Shown in pieces: positions 1 through 9,062 of a DNA stretch of 64,000 bases. Made by a program: the position numbers and the translations under genes. Position 1 is the first letter of the stretch, and each line of letters starts with the position of its first letter. The notes under the pieces were generated by a model. That model saw only the letters and a program-made list of their open reading frames with translations. It was not told the DNA's origin and searched no databases. Source of the DNA: Bacteroidia bacterium (GTDB lineage: Bacteria > Bacteroidota > Bacteroidia > Bacteroidales > CAJPTX01); assembly GCA_905373475.1 (NCBI GenBank), contig CAJPTC010000007.1, positions 19,012-83,011 on the forward strand, in the 5' to 3' direction.

Positions 1-764
1 AAGCAGGCGACAATTTATTGGTAGTAGAAACCGATAAAGAAGCGCGGGAAATGGCTACCAAGATCGGAAAGATCCGACGTATGCAAGAAATGAGTTCACG
101 TAAACCTATTTCATTGGATGAGATCGGGCGTCGTATTGCGATAGGCAATTTCAAGGAGTTGAACATAATCCTCAAGGCAGATGTCGACGGTTCTGTAGAA
201 GCGCTGTCCGATGCTCTATTGAAGCTATCCACGGAAGAGATTCAGGTGCAAATCATTTTCAAGGGAGTCGGACAAATCACGGAGACCGATATATCGTTGG
301 CAGAGTCTTCCAATGCCGTTATTGTCGGATTCCAAGTACGCCCGAGCGTCGAGGCGAAAAGACTTGCAGTGGAAAAGAATATAGATATTCACCTATACTC
401 CATAATTTACGATGCTATAGAGGAAATCCGCCAGGCGATGGAAGGTATGCTAGCACCAGAAGTTAAGGAAGAAATTTTGGGGACTGCCGAGGTTCGAGAA
501 ACGTTCCATATCTCCAAAGTCGGGACAATCGCTGGGTGTATGGTACGTGAGGGGAAGATTCTGCGTGGCTCGAAGGTACGCATCATCCGAGATGGTATTG
601 TAGTATACACTAGCGAACTACTCACTCTTAAACACTTCAAGGATGAAGCTAAGGAGGTTTCTGTCGGACAAGAGTGTGGTATTAGCGTTAAGAATTACAA
701 TGATATTAAGGTCGGCGATTTGATAGAAGCTTACCGCGAGACGGAAGTGAAACGAACCCTATAA
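1..764 (+). CDS. infB: Translation initiation factor IF-2, C-terminal part (5' end outside window)
   Basis: The frame is open from base 3, so the gene enters from the left edge and only about its last 250 residues are here. IF-2 is the GTPase that places initiator fMet-tRNA on the 30S subunit and promotes subunit joining. The GTPase domain lies outside the window. What is seen is the end of domain II (AGDNLLVVE-type stretch), the linker with RRMQEMSSRKPISLDE, domain III (NIILKADVDGSVEAL...GVGQITETDI...GFQVRP) and the C-terminal fMet-tRNA-binding domain (GTAEVRETFHISKVGTIAGC...GQECGISVKNYNDIKVGD). Length and motifs fit the family. A TTG at 18 can be read as a start, but it is internal to the gene. 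Confidence 0.96.
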   Translation, partial: AGDNLLVVETDKEAREMATKIGKIRRMQEMSSRKPISLDEIGRRIAIGNFKELNIILKADVDGSVEALSDALLKLSTEEIQVQIIFKGVGQITETDISLAESSNAVIVGFQVRPSVEAKRLAVEKNIDIHLYSIIYDAIEEIRQAMEGMLAPEVKEEILGTAEVRETFHISKVGTIAGCMVREGKILRGSKVRIIRDGIVVYTSELLTLKHFKDEAKEVSVGQECGISVKNYNDIKVGDLIEAYRETEVKRTL

Positions 765-810
765 GGTTTCCTACGCATAAGTTTTACCGATCTAAAAGAA
801 TATAGGATAC

Positions 811-2187
811 ATGAATACAGAGGCGTTGCATGCGTTATCGCCACTAGACGGGCGCTATGAGGCAAAGACAGAGGGATTGCGAAAATACTTTTCAGAGTTT
901 GCCCTTATTCGCTATCGTCTGATCGTTGAAATTGAGTATTTCATTGCTTTATGCGAGTTGCGATTACCCGAATTGGCTTCTTTTCCCAAAGAGAAGTTTG
1001 ATGAGTTACGCACGCTTTATCTAGATTTTGATGATACGCAAGCGCTTCTGATTAAGGGTGTTGAGAAGCAAACGAATCATGATGTGAAATCGGTTGAATA
1101 TTACATTCGCGACAAGTTTGCTGAGCTGGGGCTACAGGCCTTTGCTGAATTTGTACACTTCGGACTGACGAGTCAGGATATCAACAATACGGCATTCCCT
1201 AGCATGCTAAAAGATGCAATACATGCCGTTTACTACCCTGAGTTACTGGAGGTGCTACAACGGCTGGATGCGCTCGTAAATGCGTGGAGTACGATTCCCA
1301 TGCTGGCACGTACTCATGGGCAGCCTGCTTCGCCCACAATCCTTGGAAAGGAAATCGGGGTCTATACCTCCCGTTTACGTGTGCAGCTCGAACAGCTCAG
1401 AAGTATTCCTGCGCCTGCAAAATTTGGAGGTGCTACGGGTAATTTTAATGCGCATCATGCAGCCTACCCTTCTATTGATTGGGAGAATTTTGCAAATAAA
1501 TTCGTTAATGAGAAGCTAGGGCTTACACGGAGCGAGGTCACCACTCAGATTGATAATTACGACAATTTAGCCGCAATTTTTGATGCCCTTCGCCGCATCA
1601 ATACCATACTGATCGATTTCTGCCGAGATATGTGGTCTTATATTTCGATGGACTATTTCCGCCAGACGATCGTTGCAAATGAAGTGGGCTCTTCAGCTAT
1701 GCCACATAAGGTGAATCCCATAGATTTTGAGAATGCAGAGGGCAATTTAGGCATTGCCAACGCGCTTTTTGAGCATCTCGCTATGAAATTACCTGTTAGT
1801 CGTTTGCAACGCGATCTTACAGACAGTACGGTAATCCGCAATATAGGAGTACCACTCGGACACACTCTCATTGCCCTACTTTCAATAAAAAAGGGATTGA
1901 GCCGAGTATCTCTACATCAAGAAGTATTGGAGCACGACCTCGAAACACATTGGGAGGTTGTGGCTGAAGGTATTCAAGTAATATTGCGCCGTGAAGGGGT
2001 CGCTAGTGCCTACGAATTGTTGAAAGACCTTTCTCGACGCGATATCCGCCCCAATCGCGAAGCGGTAGAAAATTTCATCGCCAATTTAAATGTAAAAGCT
2101 TCGGTAAAGGAAGAGCTTAGAAAGCTCACTCCGTTTACTTATACAGGAATTCTACCGCATATCTTGAAGTCTACCGACGAGAAATGA
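811..2187 (+). CDS. purB: Adenylosuccinate lyase
   Basis: 458 residues, the usual length for PurB of the E. coli-like branch. It cleaves SAICAR to AICAR and adenylosuccinate to AMP, both with release of fumarate, in purine synthesis. Visible motifs are HFGLTSQDINNT near residues 118-130, RTHGQPASPT near 167-176, and the fumarase/aspartase-superfamily signature GSSAMPHKVNPIDFEN near 291-306, whose serine loop carries the catalytic serine. The ATG at 811 gives the expected N-terminus (LSPLDGRY). The stop overlaps the start of the following ABC exporter by four bases (ATGA), so the two are probably translationally coupled. Confidence 0.97.
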   Translation: MNTEALHALSPLDGRYEAKTEGLRKYFSEFALIRYRLIVEIEYFIALCELRLPELASFPKEKFDELRTLYLDFDDTQALLIKGVEKQTNHDVKSVEYYIRDKFAELGLQAFAEFVHFGLTSQDINNTAFPSMLKDAIHAVYYPELLEVLQRLDALVNAWSTIPMLARTHGQPASPTILGKEIGVYTSRLRVQLEQLRSIPAPAKFGGATGNFNAHHAAYPSIDWENFANKFVNEKLGLTRSEVTTQIDNYDNLAAIFDALRRINTILIDFCRDMWSYISMDYFRQTIVANEVGSSAMPHKVNPIDFENAEGNLGIANALFEHLAMKLPVSRLQRDLTDSTVIRNIGVPLGHTLIALLSIKKGLSRVSLHQEVLEHDLETHWEVVAEGIQVILRREGVASAYELLKDLSRRDIRPNREAVENFIANLNVKASVKEELRKLTPFTYTGILPHILKSTDEK

Positions 2188-4001
2188 AAGATTTGAAGCG
2201 TTTGCTGCGTTACTTGTTACCGTTCAAGTGGCGCGCCTTGGCGAATATTCTCTTTAATGTATTTGGAGCTTTCTTCTCGCTTTTCTCGCTCTCTCTATTG
2301 ATCCCGTTCCTTGGGGTCTTGTTCGGCACTATGCCGTTAGTTGAGGTAAAACCTGAGTTTCATCTCAATCTAGAGTCGGTATCCAATACGCTTTATTTCT
2401 ATATTAGCGAAGTAATCAGACTCTACGGGAAAGAGATTGCTCTCTTTGTAGTCATATTTTTCGTCGCAATTAACGCGCTGTTGAAGAACCTATTTACCTA
2501 TTTGGCGTCGTGGCATCTTGCCCCAATCCGACTTGGTATTGTTCGCAATTTGCGCAATCAGTTATTCTATAAAATATTGCATCTCCCGCTCGGCTACTAT
2601 ACAGAAGAACGAAAGGGAGACATAATGAGTAAGATGGCAAACGATGTAGGGGAAATTGAATACTCTATTATGCGTTCCATGAGTATGTTCTTCAAAGAGC
2701 CCGTTGTTATAATCGTTCATTTTGTTGGCTTACTCCTTGTGAGCGTAAAGCTCACATTATTCGTGCTAGTCTTATTGCCATTGTCTGGGTTAATCATAGG
2801 ACGAATCGGTAAGAATTTGAAACAAAGCTCCTCGCGTACTCAGCAAATGCTGGGGGGCATTTTCTCCCTCATTGAAGAGACCTTGGGCGGTCTGCGTATC
2901 GTAAAAGCGTTTAATGCAGAAAAGAAGAGTTATGAGCGCTTTGTAAAAGAGAATGGTGAATATACGCGCATGGCTTTGCACATCAATCGTCGCCAAGATC
3001 TTGCTAGCCCTTTGAGCGAATTTTTAGGAACAGTGGTTATGGGTTGCGTACTATGGTATGGCGGCAGTTTGGTCTTCTCTCCAGAACACGCGATTAGCCC
3101 TGAATCGCTTATCGGTTACATGGGATTGTTTTATATGATATTAAATCCTGCAAAGTCATTTTCTTCGTCCTATTTTAGCCTACTAAAGGGTTTTGCTTCT
3201 GCAGAACGTATTGATACGATTCTTGACGCAGAGAATCCGATAAAGTCGCCCGAAAATCCGTTGCCAGCTCCTGCATTTAATACTTCTATAGAGTATCGAG
3301 ATGTTCATTTTACGTACGATCAGAGAGAAATCCTGCACGGGGTCTCGCTCTCTATTCAGCGCGGAATGACGGTTGCTCTTGTCGGACAATCGGGGGCGGG
3401 AAAAACCACTTTTGTTGATCTCTTGCCTCGCTTCTATGATGTATCAGGCGGGGCTATATATATTGATGGGCACGATATTCGAGAATACAAAGTCGAGGAT
3501 CTGCGTGCTTTGATGGGAAATGTTAATCAAGAACCGATTCTATTTAACGATACGGTTTACAACAACATAACGTTTGGGGTAGAGTCTGCAACGATGGAAG
3601 AGGTAATACGTGCTGCGAAGATTGCCAATGCGCACGAGTTTATAATGGAGACTGAGGCAGGCTACGAAACGAAAATAGGAGATCGTGGATCGCGTCTCTC
3701 AGGAGGACAACGTCAACGATTAAGTATAGCACGTGCGATATTGAAGAACCCGCCAATTATGATACTCGATGAGGCTACTTCTTCTTTGGATACCGCTTCA
3801 GAACGCCTTGTGCAGGAGGCGCTTGAACATCTCATGGAGAACAGAACTTCTATTGTGATTGCGCACAGACTCTCTACAATTAAGCGCGCAGATCTGATTT
3901 GTGTGCTCGACGATGGCTATATTGTAGAGCAAGGAAAGCATGAGGAACTTCTTGCTCAGGGCGGAATTTATGCACGCCTATACAGCATGCAAATTTGGTA
4001 G
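2184..4001 (+). CDS. MsbA-like ABC exporter (fused membrane and ATPase domains)
   Basis: 605 residues. The N-terminal half is a type IV ABC exporter membrane domain with about six hydrophobic segments (roughly residues 15-330). The C-terminal half is the nucleotide-binding domain: Walker A GQSGAGKTT near 403-411, signature LSGGQRQRLSIARA near 505-518, Walker B IMILDEATSSLD, and a switch histidine in IVIAHRLSTI. The family includes MsbA (lipid A-core flipping) and multidrug exporters. In Bacteroidetes a gene of this layout next to housekeeping genes is often an MsbA-type lipid exporter, but the substrate cannot be read from sequence. It overlaps purB by 4 bases, and there is no obvious terminator before the next operon. 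Confidence 0.9.
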   Translation: MKDLKRLLRYLLPFKWRALANILFNVFGAFFSLFSLSLLIPFLGVLFGTMPLVEVKPEFHLNLESVSNTLYFYISEVIRLYGKEIALFVVIFFVAINALLKNLFTYLASWHLAPIRLGIVRNLRNQLFYKILHLPLGYYTEERKGDIMSKMANDVGEIEYSIMRSMSMFFKEPVVIIVHFVGLLLVSVKLTLFVLVLLPLSGLIIGRIGKNLKQSSSRTQQMLGGIFSLIEETLGGLRIVKAFNAEKKSYERFVKENGEYTRMALHINRRQDLASPLSEFLGTVVMGCVLWYGGSLVFSPEHAISPESLIGYMGLFYMILNPAKSFSSSYFSLLKGFASAERIDTILDAENPIKSPENPLPAPAFNTSIEYRDVHFTYDQREILHGVSLSIQRGMTVALVGQSGAGKTTFVDLLPRFYDVSGGAIYIDGHDIREYKVEDLRALMGNVNQEPILFNDTVYNNITFGVESATMEEVIRAAKIANAHEFIMETEAGYETKIGDRGSRLSGGQRQRLSIARAILKNPPIMILDEATSSLDTASERLVQEALEHLMENRTSIVIAHRLSTIKRADLICVLDDGYIVEQGKHEELLAQGGIYARLYSMQIW

Positions 4002-4020
4002 AAACCAACTGTCAATTTCT

Positions 4021-4028
4021 TAACTTTG
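4021..4028 (+). promoter_or_regulatory. Candidate -7 box (TAACTTTG) of the CheR/Sia-type operon
   Basis: TAACTTTG matches the Bacteroidetes -7 consensus TAnnTTTG and lies 48 bases before the GTG of the first operon gene, in the only gap between the ABC exporter and the long gene run. A TTG lies upstream at a spacing of about 23 bases, a little longer than the usual 19-21 for the -33 element. The assignment is therefore plausible but untested. Confidence 0.4.
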
Positions 4029-4076
4029 TTGAAGACCTAGTCTGCTACTAGGTTCGTGTTATAAGCGGAAGAGGAA

Positions 4077-4916
4077 GTGGAAAATTCGGATGACTTATTC
4101 CGGTTCATAACGGCACTCAGGGCGTATACTTCCTACGACTTGAGCGATTATTCCGATCGCTCACTGCGCCGAAGACTCTACAAAGTCCTTGACGATCAGA
4201 GAATTACAATAGACGAACTGCTTGCTCAACTTGCCAAAGATCCCAGTTACGGCGAGCAGCTGGTCGAGGCGATTACGGTTAATACTAGCGAACTGTTCCG
4301 CGATCCTTCCGTCTGGCTTCTTTTGCGTTCGCGCATTTATCCCAAATTCAAGGCGCAAACATATCTCAATGTTTGGCATGCTGGCTGTTCTATGGGGCAG
4401 GAGGTCTATTCAAACTTGATGTTGCTCAATGAACTCGGACTATACGAGAAAGCCCGTGTCTATGCGAGCGACATCAATGCAAAGATTATACAAGCCGCTC
4501 AAAAAGGTGAGTATCGTTATCGCTTTAATCTCTCTTACCTAGATAATTTCGATCTGGTAATCAATACGAACCCTCTGAATTATGAAGAAAAACTCTCGAT
4601 ACCCTATTCAAAATATTTCAATATAGACGAAGCAAGAGACCTTATAACGATTCATCCCTCGTTAAGACAGAAACCAACCTTTAGATGGAATGATCTCGTT
4701 AAAGGAGTTAACCCCTTCTTTGTCCGATATGATGTCATTTTTTGTCGAAATGTCTTGATTTACTTTAACGCTTCGCTACAGAATCGCCTCTTTGAGATGT
4801 TTTATCGTAATTTATACCCAGGAGGCATTTTGGTGCTCGGTGCTCATGAATCTATTATTGGCTCATGGGCTAACAAATTTGAGAGGTTGTCGCAGGTGTA
4901 TGTGCGTAAAGATTGA
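4077..4916 (+). CDS. CheR-type protein-glutamate O-methyltransferase
   Basis: 279 residues with the full CheR layout: an N-terminal helical domain (1-70), then a SAM-dependent methyltransferase. CheR enzymes methylate glutamates on chemoreceptors. Visible motifs are VNTSELFRDP (68-77), the SAM-binding WHAGCSMGQE (100-109; the usual form is W-x-AGCSTGEE), ASDINAKII and FCRNVLIYF (near 221-229). The start is a GTG right after a purine-rich GAAGAGGAA stretch. It is the first gene of a run with gaps mostly under 100 bases. No chemoreceptor, CheA or CheW is in the window, so the substrate is probably not a classical chemotaxis array. All catalytic-region motifs look intact, unlike the second CheR at 6862. 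Confidence 0.88.
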   Translation: MENSDDLFRFITALRAYTSYDLSDYSDRSLRRRLYKVLDDQRITIDELLAQLAKDPSYGEQLVEAITVNTSELFRDPSVWLLLRSRIYPKFKAQTYLNVWHAGCSMGQEVYSNLMLLNELGLYEKARVYASDINAKIIQAAQKGEYRYRFNLSYLDNFDLVINTNPLNYEEKLSIPYSKYFNIDEARDLITIHPSLRQKPTFRWNDLVKGVNPFFVRYDVIFCRNVLIYFNASLQNRLFEMFYRNLYPGGILVLGAHESIIGSWANKFERLSQVYVRKD

Positions 4917-4921
4917 AGCTG

Positions 4922-6859
4922 ATGAAGGAAGTGTTTTTACGCGTAGTTGAGGCACTACGTAGTTTGTGGGTTAGGGTGCGAGTCCGTCTCCTGACCATGG
5001 GGAGTCTCATCGTATTCCTCGGAATATGTCTCTTCATCTTCGAGCGCATGGTCTATTCCGAATCGCATGAGCAGCTGAGTAGAACCCTAGAGAGTTTTGC
5101 AGAGAAATTTTCTCAAACGCTCGAAATGCTGGATCTTGACTTGAAGAATTTGGACACCGTAGAACATGCACGTTTACGTTCTCTATTCCGAGATCCTATG
5201 TACGGCGATACGGGGTATCCGTTTGTTGTACAGATGACAGGCAAGATTGATTTCCATTTCTTCCGCGACGGAGATCGCCTTTCGCGCGAGGTCATGGATC
5301 AGATGGCTTCGGCTCCTAGCCGACGAGGGAGTCTACGGATCAATTTCGACGGTGGGCAGACACAAGAACGTGAGATAATATTTACCTACGTTCGCGAACT
5401 AGATTGTTTTCTTGCTATTGAAGTCTCCGATGCTGTGTTTGATGCGACTTTGAACGGAATTCGTATATACAGCTGGGCATTATTTATTTTTGGTAGTCTT
5501 CTGGTGTGGCTAATGCTGAGCTATTATACGCATCGCGAAACTCGATTCCTCAAGTCTTTGCGCTCGGACTTGTCGGCTCTTGCAGAAGGAATCTTGCCAG
5601 AGCAGGTTGCATTTCGAGGACAAAAAGAGGTAACGCAGATTGTAGATGCTCTCAAACGTCTTATAGATGGACTCTCAAATACTACTGCTTTCGTAAAACA
5701 TTTGGCTATTAACGATCTTACCCAAGAATATACTCCTATGGGAGTAAGAGATGAATTGGGGAATTCGCTTCTTGAGTTAAGATCTGCTCTACAGAAGCAA
5801 GAAATTGAGGCAGGACATATAAAGGAAGAGGAACGAATCCGGAGTTGGAGTAATGAAGGGTTGGCTGAATTTGCAAAGTTGCTTCGTGAAAATAGTAACG
5901 ATATCGCTCTCTTGGCAGACGTCATCTTAAAACGTATAGTAAACTATTTGGAGGCTATGCAAGGCGCATTGTACATGGCAGAGGAACGCAAAACAGGGAC
6001 TGTGTTGCATTTGGTCTCGGCATTTGCTTACAATAGAAAGAAGTTTCTCAAGCAGGATCTTAAGTTGGGTGAAGGGTTGGTTGGAACGTGTGCTATTGAG
6101 CGGGAATTGGTACACATAGACGTTTTACCTCCTGAGTATTGTGAAATCACCTCGGGAATAGGCAATGTCCCTCCTAAAGAACTATTACTGGTACCGTTGA
6201 AAACAGATGACGCTCTATTAGGAGTTCTGGAACTGGCTTCCTTAAAAGGTTTTGCTCCCTATATGGTTGCTTTCGCACAACTACTCTCGGTAAGTATTGC
6301 GCAAACTTTGCAGCAAGTACAGACCAATCAGCGCACAGCAGAGTTGCTCAAACAGTCGCAGGAACAGCGTGAAGCGATGCGTTCGCAGGAAGAGGAAATG
6401 CGCCAGAATCTAGAAGAGATGCAAGCAACGCAAGAAGAAATGACTCGCAGAACGCAGGAATATGAGGTACTTTCCTACGTACTAGAGCAAGCTACTTTCT
6501 ATGCCGAATTCTCGGAGGAGGGACTGCTCTTACAAAGCAATCAAAAATTAAAAGAGTTCTTGCATCAACTCGGATTTGCAGAACAAACAGAATTACGAAT
6601 TCTAGATCTTGTTGAGGTGGAAAATAGCGTTACTGAACAGCACGCAGAGACCTTGACCTCCAGTTGGAAGAATATTCTTGCAGGAGTTTCGCAAACCTTT
6701 GTGTTGAGATTCAGGACAGAAAAGCCTGCACTGCTTTACGCCGCATTCACCTCACTTGCACGTGACGGAGGGAGTCGGGTTTACATGTTAGCACAAGATA
6801 TTGCGAATCTCTTCCCTAATGGCGAAAAACAACCAACGAAACCAGAGGAGTATAGGTAG
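4922..6859 (+). CDS. Membrane sensor with extracytoplasmic domain, HAMP-like linker, GAF and coiled coil; no kinase
   Basis: 645 residues from the ATG at 4922. A TTG at 4913 in the same frame overlaps the cheR stop and is an alternative start. There is one membrane segment near 22-43, an extracytoplasmic region with a Cache-like GYPFVVQMTG motif (about 100-110), and a second segment near 184-203. These are followed by a HAMP-like linker, a GAF domain (about 327-467, with GEGLVGTCAIE), a Glu/Gln-rich coiled coil (about 473-520) and a PAS-like C-terminal end. No histidine kinase, cyclase or phosphatase domain follows, so the protein must signal by contact or by modification. The same GAF plus coil module recurs in the proteins at 9063 and 37899. 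Flanked by two CheR genes, it is the natural candidate substrate of methylation (inference). Confidence 0.8.
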   Translation: MKEVFLRVVEALRSLWVRVRVRLLTMGSLIVFLGICLFIFERMVYSESHEQLSRTLESFAEKFSQTLEMLDLDLKNLDTVEHARLRSLFRDPMYGDTGYPFVVQMTGKIDFHFFRDGDRLSREVMDQMASAPSRRGSLRINFDGGQTQEREIIFTYVRELDCFLAIEVSDAVFDATLNGIRIYSWALFIFGSLLVWLMLSYYTHRETRFLKSLRSDLSALAEGILPEQVAFRGQKEVTQIVDALKRLIDGLSNTTAFVKHLAINDLTQEYTPMGVRDELGNSLLELRSALQKQEIEAGHIKEEERIRSWSNEGLAEFAKLLRENSNDIALLADVILKRIVNYLEAMQGALYMAEERKTGTVLHLVSAFAYNRKKFLKQDLKLGEGLVGTCAIERELVHIDVLPPEYCEITSGIGNVPPKELLLVPLKTDDALLGVLELASLKGFAPYMVAFAQLLSVSIAQTLQQVQTNQRTAELLKQSQEQREAMRSQEEEMRQNLEEMQATQEEMTRRTQEYEVLSYVLEQATFYAEFSEEGLLLQSNQKLKEFLHQLGFAEQTELRILDLVEVENSVTEQHAETLTSSWKNILAGVSQTFVLRFRTEKPALLYAAFTSLARDGGSRVYMLAQDIANLFPNGEKQPTKPEEYR

Positions 6860-6861
6860 AG

Positions 6862-7704
6862 ATGTTTACACCCAATGTCCAAGATTTGAGCATCAAGGAG
6901 ATACGAGCTATTATTGCTGCGATCCGAGTTGGACATGGTGACGATTTCTCTGATTTCAATTTAGGCGTTTTGAGCAGGCGTGTGGCAATAGCCATGAATC
7001 GCTTGGGCGTTAGGCAAACAGAGGTGTTCTGCCAGATGCTACAAGGCGGCGATCTGCTATTCTACAAGCGCCTTCTTGCCGAAATAACTCCCCCTACTAC
7101 AGAACTTTTGCGAGATCCCTCTTTTTGGCTACATCTCCGTGAAGACGTCCTCCCAAGCTTGAACTCTAAAAATGAGAAGCTAAAAATCTTACAAGCTGCA
7201 TACGACACTGGAGAGGAATTGTATTCTTTGCTAATTGTTCTAGAAGAGCTGAAGCTACGTGCAGATGTAGAGCTCACCTCTGTTTATTTAAGCGAAGATA
7301 CGCTGACGCAAATCCGTAATTGTAAGCTACCATCTCGGAGACAAGAGGTAGATAAGGCAAATTTTGCGCGCTTTGAAGCTTCTGTCCCGTACGAGCAGTA
7401 TATTTCAAGTGTAGCCGATACGGTACAGTTTCGTAGAGAATTGCTTGCCGATGTGCATTTCTTGCGGCTTGCTCCCGTTTTTAACTTACCAGCAGACCCG
7501 AAGTACCATCTTATTCTTTGTCGCAATCAATTCCTTTATTTTAATCCGCAGCTAGGTATCAGAAATATGCAGAATCTGTTTGACCGACTCCGTGGTGGCG
7601 GAATACTTGTTCTAGGGGCAAAAGAATGCTTGGATAGTTATCAGAATGGTAGTACATTTACAGTACTCAACCGCGAGGAAAGTATATATAGAAAAAGAAT
7701 ATAG
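6862..7704 (+). CDS. Divergent CheR-like protein, possible pseudo-methyltransferase
   Basis: 280 residues, collinear with the CheR at 4077 along its whole length: ITPPTTELLRDPSFW aligns with VNTSELFRDPSVW, and LILCRNQFLYFN aligns with IFCRNVLIYFN. The glycine-rich SAM loop is altered: AAYDTGEEL (112-120) replaces AGCSMGQEV, losing the small residues of A-G-C. The acidic motif following strand 2 (ASDINAK in the first copy) reads YLSEDTLTQ. This suggests weakened or lost SAM binding, and possibly a regulatory partner of the active CheR. It starts two bases after the sensor stop, and its own stop overlaps the GTG of cheB by one base. The family call is firm; loss of activity is inferred. Confidence 0.75.
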   Translation: MFTPNVQDLSIKEIRAIIAAIRVGHGDDFSDFNLGVLSRRVAIAMNRLGVRQTEVFCQMLQGGDLLFYKRLLAEITPPTTELLRDPSFWLHLREDVLPSLNSKNEKLKILQAAYDTGEELYSLLIVLEELKLRADVELTSVYLSEDTLTQIRNCKLPSRRQEVDKANFARFEASVPYEQYISSVADTVQFRRELLADVHFLRLAPVFNLPADPKYHLILCRNQFLYFNPQLGIRNMQNLFDRLRGGGILVLGAKECLDSYQNGSTFTVLNREESIYRKRI

Positions 7705-8273
7705 TGACAGGACGTTATAAGGCAGTCGTTATAGGCGGCTCTGCGGGTAGTTTTCAGGTTGTGGTGCGAATATTACAGTCGCTCCCAACCTCTTTTGCTT
7801 TGCCTGTCATTTTGTGTCTACACCGCTTGAAACACGTCCGTTCGGGCTTCGATGAAGCCCTGTCTCTCCGTTCTTCGATTCCCGTAATAGAACCAAACGA
7901 TAAAGAGACCATACGTTCTGGAATTGCATATTTAGCGCCTTCAAATTACCACCTATATGTTGAACTCGGAAATCGTTTTTCTCTCTCTACAGAGGAGGTC
8001 GTAAATCATTCGCGCCCCTCAATAGATCTGACTTTTTTTTCCGTGGCTCGCGTGTACCGCGAACATGCATTAGGTATAATTCTCTCAGGGGCAAATAGAG
8101 ATGGCGCTTTGGGCTTGCAACGTCTGAAAAAAATGGGTGGTACTGCAATTGTGCAAGATCCGAGAGAGTGCGAAGTCCGTACAATGACTGAAGCCTCCTT
8201 GCAACTTACGACTGTCGATGCCATTCTAACAACAGAGGGAATAATAAAATATTTGGAAGATTTGAGGTTGTAA
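7704..8273 (+). CDS. CheB-type protein-glutamate methylesterase, catalytic domain only
   Basis: 189 residues that cover just the methylesterase domain. CheB removes methyl groups added by CheR and can deamidate receptor glutamines. The presumed triad is Ser13 (GGSAGS), His40 (CLHRLK) and Asp133 (SGANRDGA). The usual N-terminal receiver domain is missing, so it cannot be switched by CheA phosphorylation. The GTG start overlaps the stop of the preceding CheR-like gene by one base, which argues for coupled translation. Stand-alone CheB domains beside CheR and sensor genes occur in non-chemotactic systems. Confidence 0.85.
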   Translation: MTGRYKAVVIGGSAGSFQVVVRILQSLPTSFALPVILCLHRLKHVRSGFDEALSLRSSIPVIEPNDKETIRSGIAYLAPSNYHLYVELGNRFSLSTEEVVNHSRPSIDLTFFSVARVYREHALGIILSGANRDGALGLQRLKKMGGTAIVQDPRECEVRTMTEASLQLTTVDAILTTEGIIKYLEDLRL

Positions 8274-8276
8274 CTA

Positions 8277-9062
8277 ATGAGTAAGAGCGAAGTGAACCGT
8301 TTGCGTAGCATTCGGCAATATCTATTGATTGGACTCTCTTTCCTATTTAGCGGCGGGATAGCCCTGCTTGCCTACAGCCCCAGTAATGGCTTGACTGTAA
8401 GTTACGGATTCATAATAGCATTGGCTTTAGGATTGAATGTCTTGCTGATTTACCAAATTCAAGTCATTTGGACGGAGATAAACCGACGCGTGCAGAGCGA
8501 GAAGATGATTCAGGCTCTGATGACAAAACGCGAAGAATTGGAAAAAGAATTAAGAGCCTTATATGCTGAAAAAGAACAAGAGAACGTGGATACGCGGAAT
8601 GCAGATCAATTGCTAGAAGACCTCGTCTCTGAAGTTCAAGGAAGTGAATTCCAGACTTATGTCGATTCATATTTCCAAATTGTTGGCAAGGAGTGGCAAC
8701 TTATGCAAGGTTTGCTCTTTATGCGTCAAGAAGACGATGTCTTTCGGAAGGTTGCTCACTATGCTTACTATAGCAATGAATCGGATCTCCAGTTTGTGAG
8801 TGGCGAAACTCTTTTAGGGCAAGTTGTAAAAGAGGGGAAACCGCTGTACATCGATCATGTTGAAAGCGAAAGCATTGTGGTTGCTTCGGGAACGGGAAGC
8901 TGTATGCCTTGTAGCGTATATATAGTCCCTTTCGCAGAACGGGAGAAAAAGTGCAATGGTGTTTTTGAGTTGGCTTTTGTAAAGCCTTTAGACGAAAAGG
9001 AGCGCGAGTTGCTAGCCCGCTTTACAGAACGCATATCTGTTGAAATAGAAAAGAAGGCGTAA
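8277..9062 (+). CDS. Small membrane protein with coiled coil and divergent GAF domain
   Basis: 261 residues. Two membrane segments lie near 13-30 and 42-60 with a very short loop between them. A charged coiled coil (about 63-105) follows, then a GAF-like domain (about 115-258) with GETLLGQVVKEGKPLYIDHV, in the same position as the GEGLVG...I..T.IP motif of its larger neighbours. The GAF carries CMPC (near 209-212), a pair of cysteines that could bind metal or sense redox state; this is inference. The gene starts 3 bases after the cheB stop and ends directly at the ATG of the phosphatase gene with no gap. No enzymatic domain is seen, so it is likely an accessory sensor. Confidence 0.7.
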   Translation: MSKSEVNRLRSIRQYLLIGLSFLFSGGIALLAYSPSNGLTVSYGFIIALALGLNVLLIYQIQVIWTEINRRVQSEKMIQALMTKREELEKELRALYAEKEQENVDTRNADQLLEDLVSEVQGSEFQTYVDSYFQIVGKEWQLMQGLLFMRQEDDVFRKVAHYAYYSNESDLQFVSGETLLGQVVKEGKPLYIDHVESESIVVASGTGSCMPCSVYIVPFAEREKKCNGVFELAFVKPLDEKERELLARFTERISVEIEKKA

